This document shows, piece after piece, positions 44,312 through 53,408 of a stretch of DNA of 64,000 nt; positions within the stretch are counted from its first letter, which is position 1; each line of letters opens with the position of its first letter. The stretch is from Dokdonella_A sp963775445 (GTDB lineage: Bacteria > Pseudomonadota > Gammaproteobacteria > Xanthomonadales > Rhodanobacteraceae): NCBI GenBank assembly GCA_963775445.1, contig CAVZIT010000004.1, forward strand, positions 1,798,001 to 1,862,000. The letters are read 5' to 3'. The notes under the pieces were generated by a model. The model was not told the origin of the DNA, searched no databases, and saw only the letters and a program-made list of their open reading frames with translations. The translations under genes were made by a program, and so were the position numbers.

Positions 44312-45547
44312 TCAGCATAGGCCGGGCAGCGGCACGATTTCCACCACGGCGCCGGCCTCGAGTTCATTGACGTCTTCCGGTATCTCCAGAAGGCAGTCCG
44401 CGTCCACGACGCCGCGCAACATTCCGGAGCCCTGCAGCGCGAGCGGGGTTACCCATAGCGTGCCGTCATCGCGCGACTCGAGATGGGCGCGCTGGTATTC
44501 CGTGCGCGCGTGCCGTTTGCGAATCGGCAGCGCCAAGTGTGCGCGCCACCGCCGCGCAGGCTCCGTGCAGCCTTGCAGCGCGAGCAACCCGGGAAGCACC
44601 AGTACCAGCCATGTCACGATCGCAGACACGGGGTTGCCGGGCAGCGCGAATACCAGCGTACTTTCCAATTCGCCGAACAGGATCGGCATGCCGGGTCGGA
44701 TGCGCACTTTCCAGAAATGGATTCGCCCGATCGCACCGATCAGCTGTGGCATGTAATCGGCCTCGCCGGCCGAGACTCCTCCACAGGTCACGATGACATC
44801 GCAGGCACTGGCCGCTTCGCGAAGATGTTCGCGCATCGATGCAGGATCGTCGACGAGATGTGCGACGCGCTCGGGTTCGATGCCGGACTGACGCAAGAGA
44901 GCCGCCAGCCCGGGGCCGTTGCTGTCATGAATCTGCCCGAAGCCGAGGGCTTGTCCTGATGCGACGAGTTCATCGCCGCTGCTGAACACGGCGACGCGCG
45001 GTGCACGCGACACAGCGACCTCGCCGCAGCCAAGGGTTGCGAGCAAACCGATATCAACCGGCCTCAATCGCCGACCGCTGTGGAGCGCCGTCTCTCCCGA
45101 CCGGTAATCCTCTCCAGCTCGACGCACATGGGCGCCTCGCGCCGTGTCCCCCGGCACGAGGACGTACTCTCCCTCAATGCGCGCACGCTCCTTGATGACG
45201 ACTGCGTCCGCGCCCTCCGGCAAAGGTGCACCGGTGGTGATCCGCATGCATTCGCACGGGGCGATGCCCTGGACGGCGGGCGCGCCGGCGAGGATGACAC
45301 CTGCGAGCCGCAATCGTTTCTCCGCCGTCCCCACAAGGTCGGCGGCACGCACGGCATATCCATCCATCGCAGAATTCGCGAACGGCGGAAGATCATGTGG
45401 CGCTGACACGTCTTCCGCGAGGACGCGGCCCAGCGCACCATCGCGCGCCAGGCGTTCGGTGGACAGTTGCCGACTCCGGCACGCCTCCACGATTGCGGCA
45501 CGGGCCTCCACGATCGGGAGGCGATTGGGGAATTCAGCTTCCGCCAT
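44312..45547 (-). CDS. moeA: Molybdopterin molybdenumtransferase MoeA
   Basis: Inserts molybdate into adenylated molybdopterin. 411 residues. MoeA hallmarks are visible: DLPPFANSAMDGYAV, RITTGAPLPEGADAVV, FSSGDELV, HDSNGPGLAALL, TCGGVSAGEADYM and FALPGNPVSA. GTG at 45550 just upstream is an alternative. The start overlaps the end of mobA by 14 bases. Confidence 0.95.
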   Translation of the reverse strand: MAEAEFPNRLPIVEARAAIVEACRSRQLSTERLARDGALGRVLAEDVSAPHDLPPFANSAMDGYAVRAADLVGTAEKRLRLAGVILAGAPAVQGIAPCECMRITTGAPLPEGADAVVIKERARIEGEYVLVPGDTARGAHVRRAGEDYRSGETALHSGRRLRPVDIGLLATLGCGEVAVSRAPRVAVFSSGDELVASGQALGFGQIHDSNGPGLAALLRQSGIEPERVAHLVDDPASMREHLREAASACDVIVTCGGVSAGEADYMPQLIGAIGRIHFWKVRIRPGMPILFGELESTLVFALPGNPVSAIVTWLVLVLPGLLALQGCTEPARRWRAHLALPIRKRHARTEYQRAHLESRDDGTLWVTPLALQGSGMLRGVVDADCLLEIPEDVNELEAGAVVEIVPLPGLC

Positions 45548-46148
45548 CACGGCTTCGCTCGAATGCGGCGAAATCCTCTGGCGTGTTCAAGTTTGCGAAA
45601 TGGTGTCCCTGATCGGTGAAGCTGACGCCGATTGCGTCGATCTCGTCTTGCCAGCGCCAGACCGGCGTGCCCGCCTCACTTGCAGCACGTGCGGACTGTG
45701 CCAGTCTGCGCGAATAGATCGCAAACAAGGGTTGCCTTCGAGCGCCGTCATGGGCAAAGGCTGCGCACCCCGCATGCATGCGTACGGTGCCGAGCAACTG
45801 CCGTACCAGATCCACCGGTGGCGAGACGCAATCGACAGGGACGCTGACCAACCAATCCGCGCCGAGCGCGGCGAGCGCGGCAGCGATTCCGGCCAGCGGC
45901 CCGCGAAAACCGGCGGCCTCATCTCGGATGGTGGGTGCGTGCCGCATGTAGTCTTCGATGTTGCGGTTCGCAACGATCAGGATCGAATCGACTTGCGGCC
46001 GCAACGCCGCAGTCACGCGGGCGACCAGCGATTGCGTGCCGAGCATTTCCAGCCCCTTGTCGCAGCCGCCCATTCGCACCCCGGCGCCCCCGGCGAGGAT
46101 TGCACCGGTTATCCGCCAACAGCGCTTGGCGTGCACAGCTCCTGGCAT
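45534..46148 (-). CDS. mobA: Molybdenum cofactor guanylyltransferase MobA
   Basis: Transfers GMP from GTP to Mo-molybdopterin to make the bis-MGD cofactor used by DMSO-reductase family enzymes. 204 residues with the nucleotide motif GAILAGGAGVRMGGCDKGLEML and LVSVPVDCVSPP. Its presence implies at least one bis-MGD enzyme elsewhere in the genome. It starts one base after the der stop (46150) and overlaps moeA. Confidence 0.93.
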   Translation of the reverse strand: MPGAVHAKRCWRITGAILAGGAGVRMGGCDKGLEMLGTQSLVARVTAALRPQVDSILIVANRNIEDYMRHAPTIRDEAAGFRGPLAGIAAALAALGADWLVSVPVDCVSPPVDLVRQLLGTVRMHAGCAAFAHDGARRQPLFAIYSRRLAQSARAASEAGTPVWRWQDEIDAIGVSFTDQGHHFANLNTPEDFAAFERSRDGGS

Positions 46149-46149
46149 G

Positions 46150-47550
46150 TCAGCCTTTCTTCCGCTTGACGTGTTTGATCAAACGTTGACGTTGGCGCTG
46201 CTGTCTTTCGGTCAGCTCGTTGCGCCTGCCGGCAAACGGATTCTCGCCGTCGCGCAATTCGATGCGCACCGGCGTGCCTTCCAGGCGGTAGCGCTTGCGC
46301 AAGAAGTTTTCCAGATAGCGCCGATAGCTTTCGGCGATGTATTTCGTGCGCGAGCCGTGTATCACGATGGTCGGCGGGTTGCTGCCGCCCGGATGAGCAT
46401 AGCGCAACTTCGGCGCGTGTCCTCGCACGAGCGGCGGCTGGGCGCCTGCTACGGCGGCTTCGAGCGCGCGATTGAGTTCGGACGAGGTGAACTGCCGGTT
46501 GGCGGCATGGTGTGCGCGGTCGACCGCTTTCATCAGTTCGCCGATACCGCTGCCGTGCAAGGCCGAGACGTAGACCTGACGTGCCCACGGGACGAACACG
46601 AGCTTGCGCGACAACGAGGCACGGCACTGCTCGCGCTGATAACGATCCAGGCCATCCCACTTGTTGACTGCGATCACCAGCGCGCGTCCGGAGTCGAGCA
46701 CGAGTCCGATGAGGCTCGAATCCTGATCGGTGACGCCTTCGTTTGCATCGAGCATCAGCACGGTGACTTGCGATGCCGTTATCGACTGCATTGCCTTGAT
46801 CACACTGAACTTCTCGATCGCATCCTCGATACGCGCCCGACGCCGGATGCCCGCAGTGTCGATAAGCGTGTAACGCTTGCCGTCGCGCTCGAGCGCCACC
46901 GAGATCGAATCGCGCGTGGTACCGGGTTGGTCCGAGGCAACCATCCGCTCGTCGCCGAGCAAGCGATTCACCAGTGTCGACTTGCCCACATTCGGGCGCC
47001 CGACGATTGCGATGCGAATGCCGGATTCGCCAAGCAGCGCGTCGTCCGTCGCCCCGGGTTCCGGCAACAGGGGAGACAACGCGTTCAGCACGCCTCCGAT
47101 GCCGCGACCATGCGCTGCGGAAACCCCTAGCGTGTCGGGCAAACCAAGCGTGGCAAAGTCCGTCAGCACGGTGTTCTCGTCGAGGCCATCGACCTTGTTC
47201 ACGAGCAGAAGTATCGGCTTCGATGCGCGGCGCAGGCGCGCAAGGATCGCCTGGTCCGCCGGCAGCAGACCGTCGCGCGCGTCAACCACGAAAAGGAGGA
47301 CATCTGCCTCGGCGACGGCGCGTTGGGCCTGTCGCGAAGTCGCGCCAACGATACCTTCGGTGATGTCGCCAAGGCCGCCCGTATCGACGAGCACGAACGG
47401 TCGTTCAGCCTGATGGCACACGCCGTAGTGCCGGTCACGGGTCACGCCGGGCAAGTCCGCGACCAGTGCGTCGCGTGTTTTTGTCAATGCGTTGAACAAC
47501 GTCGACTTGCCGACGTTCGGACGCCCCACGATGACGACCACCGGCAACAT
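46150..47550 (-). CDS. der: Ribosome biogenesis GTPase Der (EngA)
   Basis: Essential double-GTPase for 50S assembly. 466 residues with two G domains, each with P-loop GRPNVGKST (near residues 9 and 190), switch DLPGVTRD/QPGTTRD, DTGG/DTAG and the NKVD/NKWD specificity motifs, followed by a KH-like domain and a basic tail (RQRQRLIKHVKRKKG). It is last in the ndk-rlmN-pilF-rodZ-yfgM-bamB-der run. Confidence 0.97.
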   Translation of the reverse strand: MLPVVVIVGRPNVGKSTLFNALTKTRDALVADLPGVTRDRHYGVCHQAERPFVLVDTGGLGDITEGIVGATSRQAQRAVAEADVLLFVVDARDGLLPADQAILARLRRASKPILLLVNKVDGLDENTVLTDFATLGLPDTLGVSAAHGRGIGGVLNALSPLLPEPGATDDALLGESGIRIAIVGRPNVGKSTLVNRLLGDERMVASDQPGTTRDSISVALERDGKRYTLIDTAGIRRRARIEDAIEKFSVIKAMQSITASQVTVLMLDANEGVTDQDSSLIGLVLDSGRALVIAVNKWDGLDRYQREQCRASLSRKLVFVPWARQVYVSALHGSGIGELMKAVDRAHHAANRQFTSSELNRALEAAVAGAQPPLVRGHAPKLRYAHPGGSNPPTIVIHGSRTKYIAESYRRYLENFLRKRYRLEGTPVRIELRDGENPFAGRRNELTERQQRQRQRLIKHVKRKKG

Positions 47551-47577
47551 CAGGAAGACCCGGAGTGAGCCGTGTCC

Positions 47578-48780
47578 CTAGCGACTGATGCGATAGGCGC
47601 CAATGCGACCATCGACGTCCTCGACATACACCACACCGTCGGCAACCACTGGCGCGCCCTCGATGCGATGACGACTGAGGCGTGTGCGCGCAGCCAGTTT
47701 GCCATCATCGAGATCCAGCCAGTGCACGTAGCCTTCGAGGTCTCCGACCACCACGTCCTTGCCCTGCACGGCCGGAGCGCTGAGCCATCGATACTGCAAT
47801 GCATCCTGTTTCCAGCGATTGGCGCCCGTTTGTCGATCGAACGCCCAGACATTTCCCTCGGCATCAACGACCACGACCAGACCAGGGCCGATTGCGACGC
47901 CCGCGTAGCTGGAAAGGTCGCGCTGCCATTGGGGTTGGCCCCCCGCCACGGCCAAAGCCACCAACTGCCCTCGATAGCCTGCGGCGTACAGATCGCTGCC
48001 ATCCAGCGCAAGCGTGCCGTCCACATCGGCGAGGCGTTCGACATCCGTACGCCCCTCGCCGACCGAAACCACTTGCGACCATAGCTGATGGCCATCGCCC
48101 AGCTGCAATGCAACCACGCGCCCGTTGTCGAGACCGGCGTATACGACATTGTCCGCGACCAGGGGATTCGAGTTGCCGCGCAGGCTCAGCGAAGGCACCA
48201 ATTGATCGAACACCCATTTGCGACTGCCGTTGGCCGCATCCAGCCCGGTCAGCCGGCCATCATTGGTTCGCACCACGACGGTTCCGTCGGCGATTGCCGG
48301 GCGAGAAATTATTTCCGAGGACGCCTGCACATTCCAGCGCGCACTGCCATCGACAGCCGAATACGCATAGACCTGGCCATCCAGTCCGCCTACCACAAGC
48401 AGATCGCCATCGACAGCGGGGCCACCGGACCAGCGCAATGAATTTTCGCCGCGCCGTAGCATCGACCCGATCCGCTTGCCTGCGTGCTGCGTCCAGATCT
48501 CCTTGCCCGTTTGCGCATCGAGCGCAGCGATGGTCCCGTCGACGCCCGCGGCGTAGACGCGCCCACCGGCAACGGTCGGCGACATGCGCGCACCCGAATC
48601 GCCCGCTCCCTTGCCTACGCGTTCGGTCCACAGCGTCTGGACGTTGATCGTCGGCGTGAGCTCGGTCAGTTTGCGGGGCGGTTCGACATTGTCCTTGGTG
48701 CCGATGATGCTCTTGAGGAATGTGCACCCGCTCAGGCCTGTCGCGAGTACCGCGATTATCAGGACGGTCGTGCGCCTCAT
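47578..48780 (-). CDS. bamB: Outer membrane assembly lipoprotein BamB
   Basis: Beta-propeller lipoprotein of the BAM complex that inserts outer-membrane proteins. 400 residues. Signal peptide with lipobox GLSGC at about residues 15-19, then PQQ-like repeat strands (GTIAALDAQTGKEIWTQ, GQVYAYSAVDGSARWNV, NVWAFDRQTGANRWKQ). The start overlaps the yfgM stop as ATGA; der follows after 27 bases. Confidence 0.95.
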   Translation of the reverse strand: MRRTTVLIIAVLATGLSGCTFLKSIIGTKDNVEPPRKLTELTPTINVQTLWTERVGKGAGDSGARMSPTVAGGRVYAAGVDGTIAALDAQTGKEIWTQHAGKRIGSMLRRGENSLRWSGGPAVDGDLLVVGGLDGQVYAYSAVDGSARWNVQASSEIISRPAIADGTVVVRTNDGRLTGLDAANGSRKWVFDQLVPSLSLRGNSNPLVADNVVYAGLDNGRVVALQLGDGHQLWSQVVSVGEGRTDVERLADVDGTLALDGSDLYAAGYRGQLVALAVAGGQPQWQRDLSSYAGVAIGPGLVVVVDAEGNVWAFDRQTGANRWKQDALQYRWLSAPAVQGKDVVVGDLEGYVHWLDLDDGKLAARTRLSRHRIEGAPVVADGVVYVEDVDGRIGAYRISR

Positions 48781-49430
48781 GACCGCTGCGCCTGCTTGAC
48801 GGATGGCAGGTCATCCAGCTTCATCTGGACGAAGTTGCTTTCCGGTGCCTGCGGATCGAAGTGCGTGAGCGCGTTCTGGTACGCCGTGCGCGCATCATCG
48901 GTGCGCCCGAGCTTTGCCGACGCGTCGCCGCGCAGTTCCGCAGCGAGGCCCGGATAGGCGTCCTTGGGCATCGTATCGAGCAGCTTGATCGCCGCGTTCG
49001 CATCGCCTTCGGCGAGCGTCACGCGCGCGAGGCGCAAGGCGCTCAAGGCTTTCATCGCGCTGCCATCGGCATGCTCGTGCGCCCACGAAAGATCGGCCGC
49101 GGCGGCTTTGAGGTCGCCGTTGGAGCTGGACTGATCGGCTTGGCGCATGGCGGCAAAAATCGCGTAAGCAGTGTTCGAGTAATCCTTGCGCAACGCATCG
49201 GCGAGCTTGTCGGCATCGTCGTTGCGATGGGCATCCAAGGCGCCGACAAGAGCCTGGTATTGCGCAGCCGCTTCGGCATTCCGATGCAGGCGATGCACTC
49301 TCCACTGCTGCCATCCGAAAATCAGCCCGAGCCCGAGCAGGACGCCAACGGCGATGGAGATCGCGTTCTCGCGCAGCCACTGGCGAACGAGTTCGCCCTG
49401 TTCGTGTTCGTCGAGTATGTCAAAAGCCAT
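48777..49430 (-). CDS. yfgM: YfgM family membrane-anchored TPR protein
   Basis: 217 residues: short cytoplasmic N-terminus (FDILDEHEQGELVRQWLREN), one transmembrane helix (AISIAVGVLLGLGLIFGW), then a periplasmic tetratricopeptide-like region. In E. coli YfgM partners PpiD at the Sec translocon. The start at 49430 has AGGTG upstream; a longer version adds unlikely sequence. It is coupled to bamB by a four-base overlap. Confidence 0.93.
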   Translation of the reverse strand: MAFDILDEHEQGELVRQWLRENAISIAVGVLLGLGLIFGWQQWRVHRLHRNAEAAAQYQALVGALDAHRNDDADKLADALRKDYSNTAYAIFAAMRQADQSSSNGDLKAAAADLSWAHEHADGSAMKALSALRLARVTLAEGDANAAIKLLDTMPKDAYPGLAAELRGDASAKLGRTDDARTAYQNALTHFDPQAPESNFVQMKLDDLPSVKQAQRS

Positions 49431-49614
49431 GAAAACACCTTGAACGGGCGGCGGAAATTGCATCCAGGATATCTGCGAACCCAGGCGAAACGTGCCATTC
49501 GCTGGCTGTCGCGATGCAGCGGCGCACAAGAGTAGCAGGAAACTCCGATTCTGCGACGGGGCTCGCGGATGAAACGGGGGATATCAAACGACAGTGTGCA
49601 TCCGGCGCCGTTGT

Positions 49615-50787
49615 TCAGTTATCGCTGACCGGAGCCTGCGGCCCGTTCGGCCCGAACAGCACCAGGCGTGCAACATTGGCGTGGCGGAACGGGCCGAGGT
49701 CCACGGGCGTGCCATCGCTCTCGATGTCGACACCCACCGTGTTGCCAATACGCACCGATAGCGGGTCGTCACTGCGATACGAACGCTCGGTTCCCGCCGG
49801 CAGCAATCCGTATTCGAGCTTGGTGCCGTCGGATCCGATCACTTCGACCCAACTCGCCTGGGTGATCTTCAATGTCAGCACGTGCGAGCCGGCTTTCTCG
49901 ACGGGTACGACGGGCGCTTCGTCCACGAGCGGCGAAGCGGGGAATGGGGCCATCGAGGCCACGATCGGTTCCGGCGCGGCCGGTTTGATATCGACCGGTG
50001 GAGGGGCAACGGAGACGGCATCGATGCCGCTGGCACCGGCGCGACCTTGGGCATTGCCAGTCGTCGTGGCGGCAGCACCGTTCGGCACATCCAGCGGTGC
50101 GGTGCGCGCGAGATTCTGTTCCAGTCCGCCATGCGTGGCCAGCCACACCGCCGGCGCCACGATAAGGGCCGTGAGAATCAGATATGTCGCACTGACCGAG
50201 TAGCGATCGAACAGGTAGCGAGAACGCGACACCGTCCCGGTCAGGACAAGATCAGCCGGTTCCACCGCGCATCCGTCGGCATTTTCCGCAACCTCGACCG
50301 GTACATTGACGAGCTTGGCATAACTTGTCAGGTAGCCTCTCAGGTATACGCCATGATCAAGTGTGGCGTAATCGTTGCCCTCGAGCCGCCCGATCAATCG
50401 CGGTGGCAACTTGAGGCGTGCGGCGACATCTTCGCGGCTCAGTCCCGCGCGCTCGCGCGCCGCGCGCAGGCGCGCACCGATTGTGGTCGCTTTGGACTCC
50501 TGCAAATCACGATTCGAGATACCGGCGTCACCCTCGCTCGGTTGATACACTTTATTCACTCCCGTCGCCATTGCGGCGACTTTTTCGTTTGTCGCTCCAG
50601 CAGACTCTTCGATCTGCTCCGGAGCGATGATTTGTTCGAACAGCGGCAAGGTAAATTGCTCGCCGCATGCGTCCGCTCGTCGCGGGTCCAGTGCATGCGC
50701 TGGCGGAGCCGTCGGGCGCGACGCGCGCCCTCTTTCCACGGATGGTTCCTCTTGGCTCCCGAGTCCGCTTGTGGGATGTTCTTTCAT
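49615..50787 (-). CDS. rodZ: RodZ-like cytoskeletal membrane protein with N-terminal extension
   Basis: Bitopic membrane protein linking MreB to the wall-elongation machinery. 390 residues: helix-turn-helix domain at about residues 102-170 (GARLRAARERAGLSREDVAARL, GVYLRGYLTSYAKL), a transmembrane helix (YLILTALIVAPAVWLA), a Pro/Ala-rich linker and the C-terminal DUF4115 domain (LKITQASWVEVIGSDG). The HTH usually sits at the very N-terminus; here about 100 extra residues precede it. The ATG at 50787 overlaps the pilF stop (ATGA), supporting the long form; 50571 is an alternative. Confidence 0.88.
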   Translation of the reverse strand: MKEHPTSGLGSQEEPSVERGRASRPTAPPAHALDPRRADACGEQFTLPLFEQIIAPEQIEESAGATNEKVAAMATGVNKVYQPSEGDAGISNRDLQESKATTIGARLRAARERAGLSREDVAARLKLPPRLIGRLEGNDYATLDHGVYLRGYLTSYAKLVNVPVEVAENADGCAVEPADLVLTGTVSRSRYLFDRYSVSATYLILTALIVAPAVWLATHGGLEQNLARTAPLDVPNGAAATTTGNAQGRAGASGIDAVSVAPPPVDIKPAAPEPIVASMAPFPASPLVDEAPVVPVEKAGSHVLTLKITQASWVEVIGSDGTKLEYGLLPAGTERSYRSDDPLSVRIGNTVGVDIESDGTPVDLGPFRHANVARLVLFGPNGPQAPVSDN

Positions 50788-51563
50788 GATGCGCTCGGGG
50801 AGTTCAGTGCGCGAGCCTGTTCCGATTCCGGGAAACCCTGGATCAGGCGGCGCGTGTAATCGCGCGCGGCATCCGCGTTGCCGAGCCTCAGTTCGATGTT
50901 GCGGCCGAGCAGCAGTGACTCCGGACGCGGCTTGGACACCGATTCAAATCGTTGGACAAATGCGCGGGCGTGAAAATAATCGCCCTGGTGATAGAGCACC
51001 GACGCGAGCTGGAAAAGCGCTTCGGCGTTGCGCGGCGATTGTTGCACCGCGCCGCGCAGATCGCGCTCGGCGGCGGGATACTTGCCGGCCTTGACCAGGC
51101 AGGTTCCGGCATTTGTCAGCGCGACATCGGGCGTCTTGTAGAACGGGTCGGCGACAGCGCGGTCGAAATAAACGTTGGCCTCGTCGTAGCGTCCCAGCTT
51201 ACAAAGGAACGCTCCATAATTGTTGAGCTCGTCGCCACTCTTGGGCTTGAGTTCCGCCGCACGCCGATAGTGTTCCTCGGCCTGTTTCAGGTCACCGATG
51301 TTTTCATACAGCAACGCAATGACCGTATGCGCGTCGGCGTAATTGGCGTCGAAAGACAGCGCCTTGTTCAGTTTGTCCAGCGCCAGTTCGAGTTTGCCCT
51401 GCTGCATGTACTTCTGGCCAAGTTCGGTATGCACGCGAGCCGCTTCCTCATTACGGGTCGCCGCATCCTCCTTCTTCACGCCTGTGGCATTGCTGGCACA
51501 GCCGGCGAGCAAGGCCCCTGCCAGCGCCAATGCACACCATCGCACGGCGCGCTCATGCCGCAT
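50784..51563 (-). CDS. pilF: Type IV pilus biogenesis lipoprotein PilF (PilW)
   Basis: Outer-membrane pilotin that helps secretin PilQ assemble. 259 residues with signal peptide and lipobox LLAGC (about residues 18-22), then six TPR-type repeats (ARVHTELGQKYMQQGKLELAL, AHTVIALLYENIGDLKQAEEHYRRA, LNNYGAFLCKLGRYDEANVYF). The start at 51563 lies inside the 3' end of rlmN (11-base overlap), and its stop overlaps the rodZ start. Confidence 0.93.
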   Translation of the reverse strand: MRHERAVRWCALALAGALLAGCASNATGVKKEDAATRNEEAARVHTELGQKYMQQGKLELALDKLNKALSFDANYADAHTVIALLYENIGDLKQAEEHYRRAAELKPKSGDELNNYGAFLCKLGRYDEANVYFDRAVADPFYKTPDVALTNAGTCLVKAGKYPAAERDLRGAVQQSPRNAEALFQLASVLYHQGDYFHARAFVQRFESVSKPRPESLLLGRNIELRLGNADAARDYTRRLIQGFPESEQARALNSPSAS

Positions 51564-52683
51564 GCGCGATCCCCTGTTCGAGCTTGCGGCGGAAATCAGC
51601 CTGCCGGCGGGTACGATCCAGTACTTGCCCCTTGAGCTGGCCGCAAGCAGCATCGATGTCTTCCCCGCGCGTGCGTCTCACCATCGCCATGACACCGGCA
51701 TCCATCAGGACACCCTGGAATACACGGATGGTGGCGTCGTCCGGCCGCTCGTAGTGTGTCCCGGGGAAACGGTTGAACGGAATGAGGTTGACCTTGCTTG
51801 GCAAGCGCCGCATCAATTTGACGAGCTGACGCGCGTGTTCCGGCTTGTCGTTGACGCCCTTGAGCAACGTGTACTCGAACGTGATCGTCGCGCGTGGCCG
51901 GCGTGCCGCGTAGCGCGCGCACGCGGCGAGCAGGTCGTCTATCGGGAACTTGCGATTGAGTGGCACCAGTTCGCTGCGCAGTTCGTCACACGGCGCATGC
52001 AACGACACCGCCAGCGAAACGTCGATGGCTTCGGAAAGCTTGTCGATCATCGGCACCAGCCCGGCGGTCGACAAGGTCACGCGTTTGGCAGCGAGACCAA
52101 AACCGAGATCGTCGCGCATCACACGCATCGCGGTGACGACATGATCGAAGTTCAACAGCGGCTCGCCCATGCCCATCATCACGACATTGGTGAGCCTGCG
52201 TTGCCGATGCGGTGCGTTGCCTAGGTCGCTGGCCGCCACCCATACCTGGCCGATAATTTCGGCCGCGGACAGATTGCGGTTGAAGCCCTGCGTGCCAGTA
52301 GAGCAGAAAGTGCAATTGAGACCACAGCCTACCTGCGAGGAAACGCAAAGCGTGCCGCGGCTCGGCTCCGGGATGAAAACCGTTTCCACCGCATTTCCGG
52401 CATCCATGCCGAGCAGCCATTTGCGCGTGCCGTCCTCGGATTGCTTGTGCATCCTGACGTCCGGTGGAACGATGGCGGCAACCGCCTCGAGCTTGGAGCG
52501 CAGCGCCTTTCCGACATCCGTCATTTGGGCAAAGTCGGTCACATGCCGGTGATAAATCCACTTCATCGCCTGGTCGGCGCGCCACGGCTTTTCACCCAGC
52601 GAGGAGAAAAAATCACGCAAGCCCGCGCGATCGAAATCGAGCAGATTGGTCTTGCAGCCTGGCGTGGCGGGTGATGAATTCAT
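51553..52683 (-). CDS. rlmN: Dual-specificity RNA methyltransferase RlmN
   Basis: Radical SAM enzyme that methylates C2 of A2503 in 23S rRNA and A37 in tRNA. 376 residues. The 4Fe-4S site is C120-x3-C124-x2-C127 in VGCGLNCTFC; the family blocks NVVMMGMGEPLLNFD and LAVSLHAPCDELR are present, with the methylated cysteine expected near the C-terminus (GEDIDAACGQL). It follows ndk after about 110 bases and overlaps pilF. Confidence 0.96.
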   Translation of the reverse strand: MNSSPATPGCKTNLLDFDRAGLRDFFSSLGEKPWRADQAMKWIYHRHVTDFAQMTDVGKALRSKLEAVAAIVPPDVRMHKQSEDGTRKWLLGMDAGNAVETVFIPEPSRGTLCVSSQVGCGLNCTFCSTGTQGFNRNLSAAEIIGQVWVAASDLGNAPHRQRRLTNVVMMGMGEPLLNFDHVVTAMRVMRDDLGFGLAAKRVTLSTAGLVPMIDKLSEAIDVSLAVSLHAPCDELRSELVPLNRKFPIDDLLAACARYAARRPRATITFEYTLLKGVNDKPEHARQLVKLMRRLPSKVNLIPFNRFPGTHYERPDDATIRVFQGVLMDAGVMAMVRRTRGEDIDAACGQLKGQVLDRTRRQADFRRKLEQGIAHAA

Positions 52684-52794
52684 GGATCGGGAAAAATGAG
52701 GACCATGTACAAACAGTTCCTGTTACTCATCTTAATGGGCGAACGTCTATACGTCTAAATGTCTGCGACGCACGGCGCTGTGCTGCATGCCCGC

Positions 52795-53223
52795 TCACCC
52801 GCGACTACATAGTTCTTGCGTTGTGAAAAAAAACGCGATTTCGGCACGCGCATTCTCTGCACTATCCGAACCGTGCACGGCATTGGCATCGATTGAATCG
52901 GCGAAGTCCGCGCGGATGGTTCCGGCAGCGGCATTTGCCGGATCGGTCGCACCCATCAATTCGCGATTGCGCGCAATCGCGTCGTCGCCTTCGAGCGTCT
53001 GGATCATCACCGGCCCCGAAATCATGAACTCGACGAGGGCACGAAAGAATCCGCGTTCGCGATGCACCGCATAAAAACCTTCCGCCTCCTCGCGCGAAAG
53101 ATGTTTCATCTTCGCGGCGATGATCTCGAGCCCGGCTTTCTCGAAGCGCGAGTAAATCTGACCAATTACATTCTTGGCAACGGCATCGGGTTTGATAATC
53201 GAAAGCGTGCGCTCGAGCGCCAT
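52795..53223 (-). CDS. ndk: Nucleoside diphosphate kinase
   Basis: Transfers phosphate from ATP to nucleoside diphosphates. 142 residues of standard length. The phosphohistidine is H117 in NAVHGSDSAE; the N-terminus MALERTLSIIKPDAV is typical. The start at 53223 is chosen over a longer frame. It is the first gene of the minus-strand run towards der and is divergent from the beta-oxidation genes. Confidence 0.97.
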   Translation of the reverse strand: MALERTLSIIKPDAVAKNVIGQIYSRFEKAGLEIIAAKMKHLSREEAEGFYAVHRERGFFRALVEFMISGPVMIQTLEGDDAIARNRELMGATDPANAAAGTIRADFADSIDANAVHGSDSAENARAEIAFFFTTQELCSRG

Positions 53224-53295
53224 GTGGCGGGGTCCTTGCAGACAGGTTTCGCGTGGCTGAACGGCTTCGCAGCATGACTGCAAAACCATGATGGT

Positions 53296-53323
53296 TCTGT
53301 GACTTAGCTAGCTATTTCACAGA
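53296..53323. promoter_or_regulatory. 28-bp dyad between ndk and the beta-oxidation genes
   Basis: TCTGTGA-CT-TAGCTAGCTA-TT-TCACAGA: outer seven-base arms and a central ten-base palindrome share one centre (53309.5), with only two unpaired positions per side. It lies 72 bases before the ndk ATG and 85 before the fad ATG. A TTGACA at 53349-53354, with TAAGGT 19 bases later, could be the fad promoter. The outer TGTGA/TCACA halves recall CRP sites but are too far apart for CRP. Confidence 0.6.
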
Positions 53324-53408
53324 CGATTCTAGCCAAACGCGACACTTTTTGACACCCCGCCCGATACCTGGAGTAAGGTGCGCTCCTGGTCGCCTTCCGG
53401 AAATTGCC

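Noticed and set aside
44312..46148. Possible molybdenum-cofactor riboswitch in front of the mo genes
   Set aside because: mobA starts one base after der and there is no leader long enough for the structured RNA.
53299..53321. Reading the ndk/fad dyad as a CRP site
   Set aside because: TGTGA and TCACA are 14 bases apart; CRP needs six.
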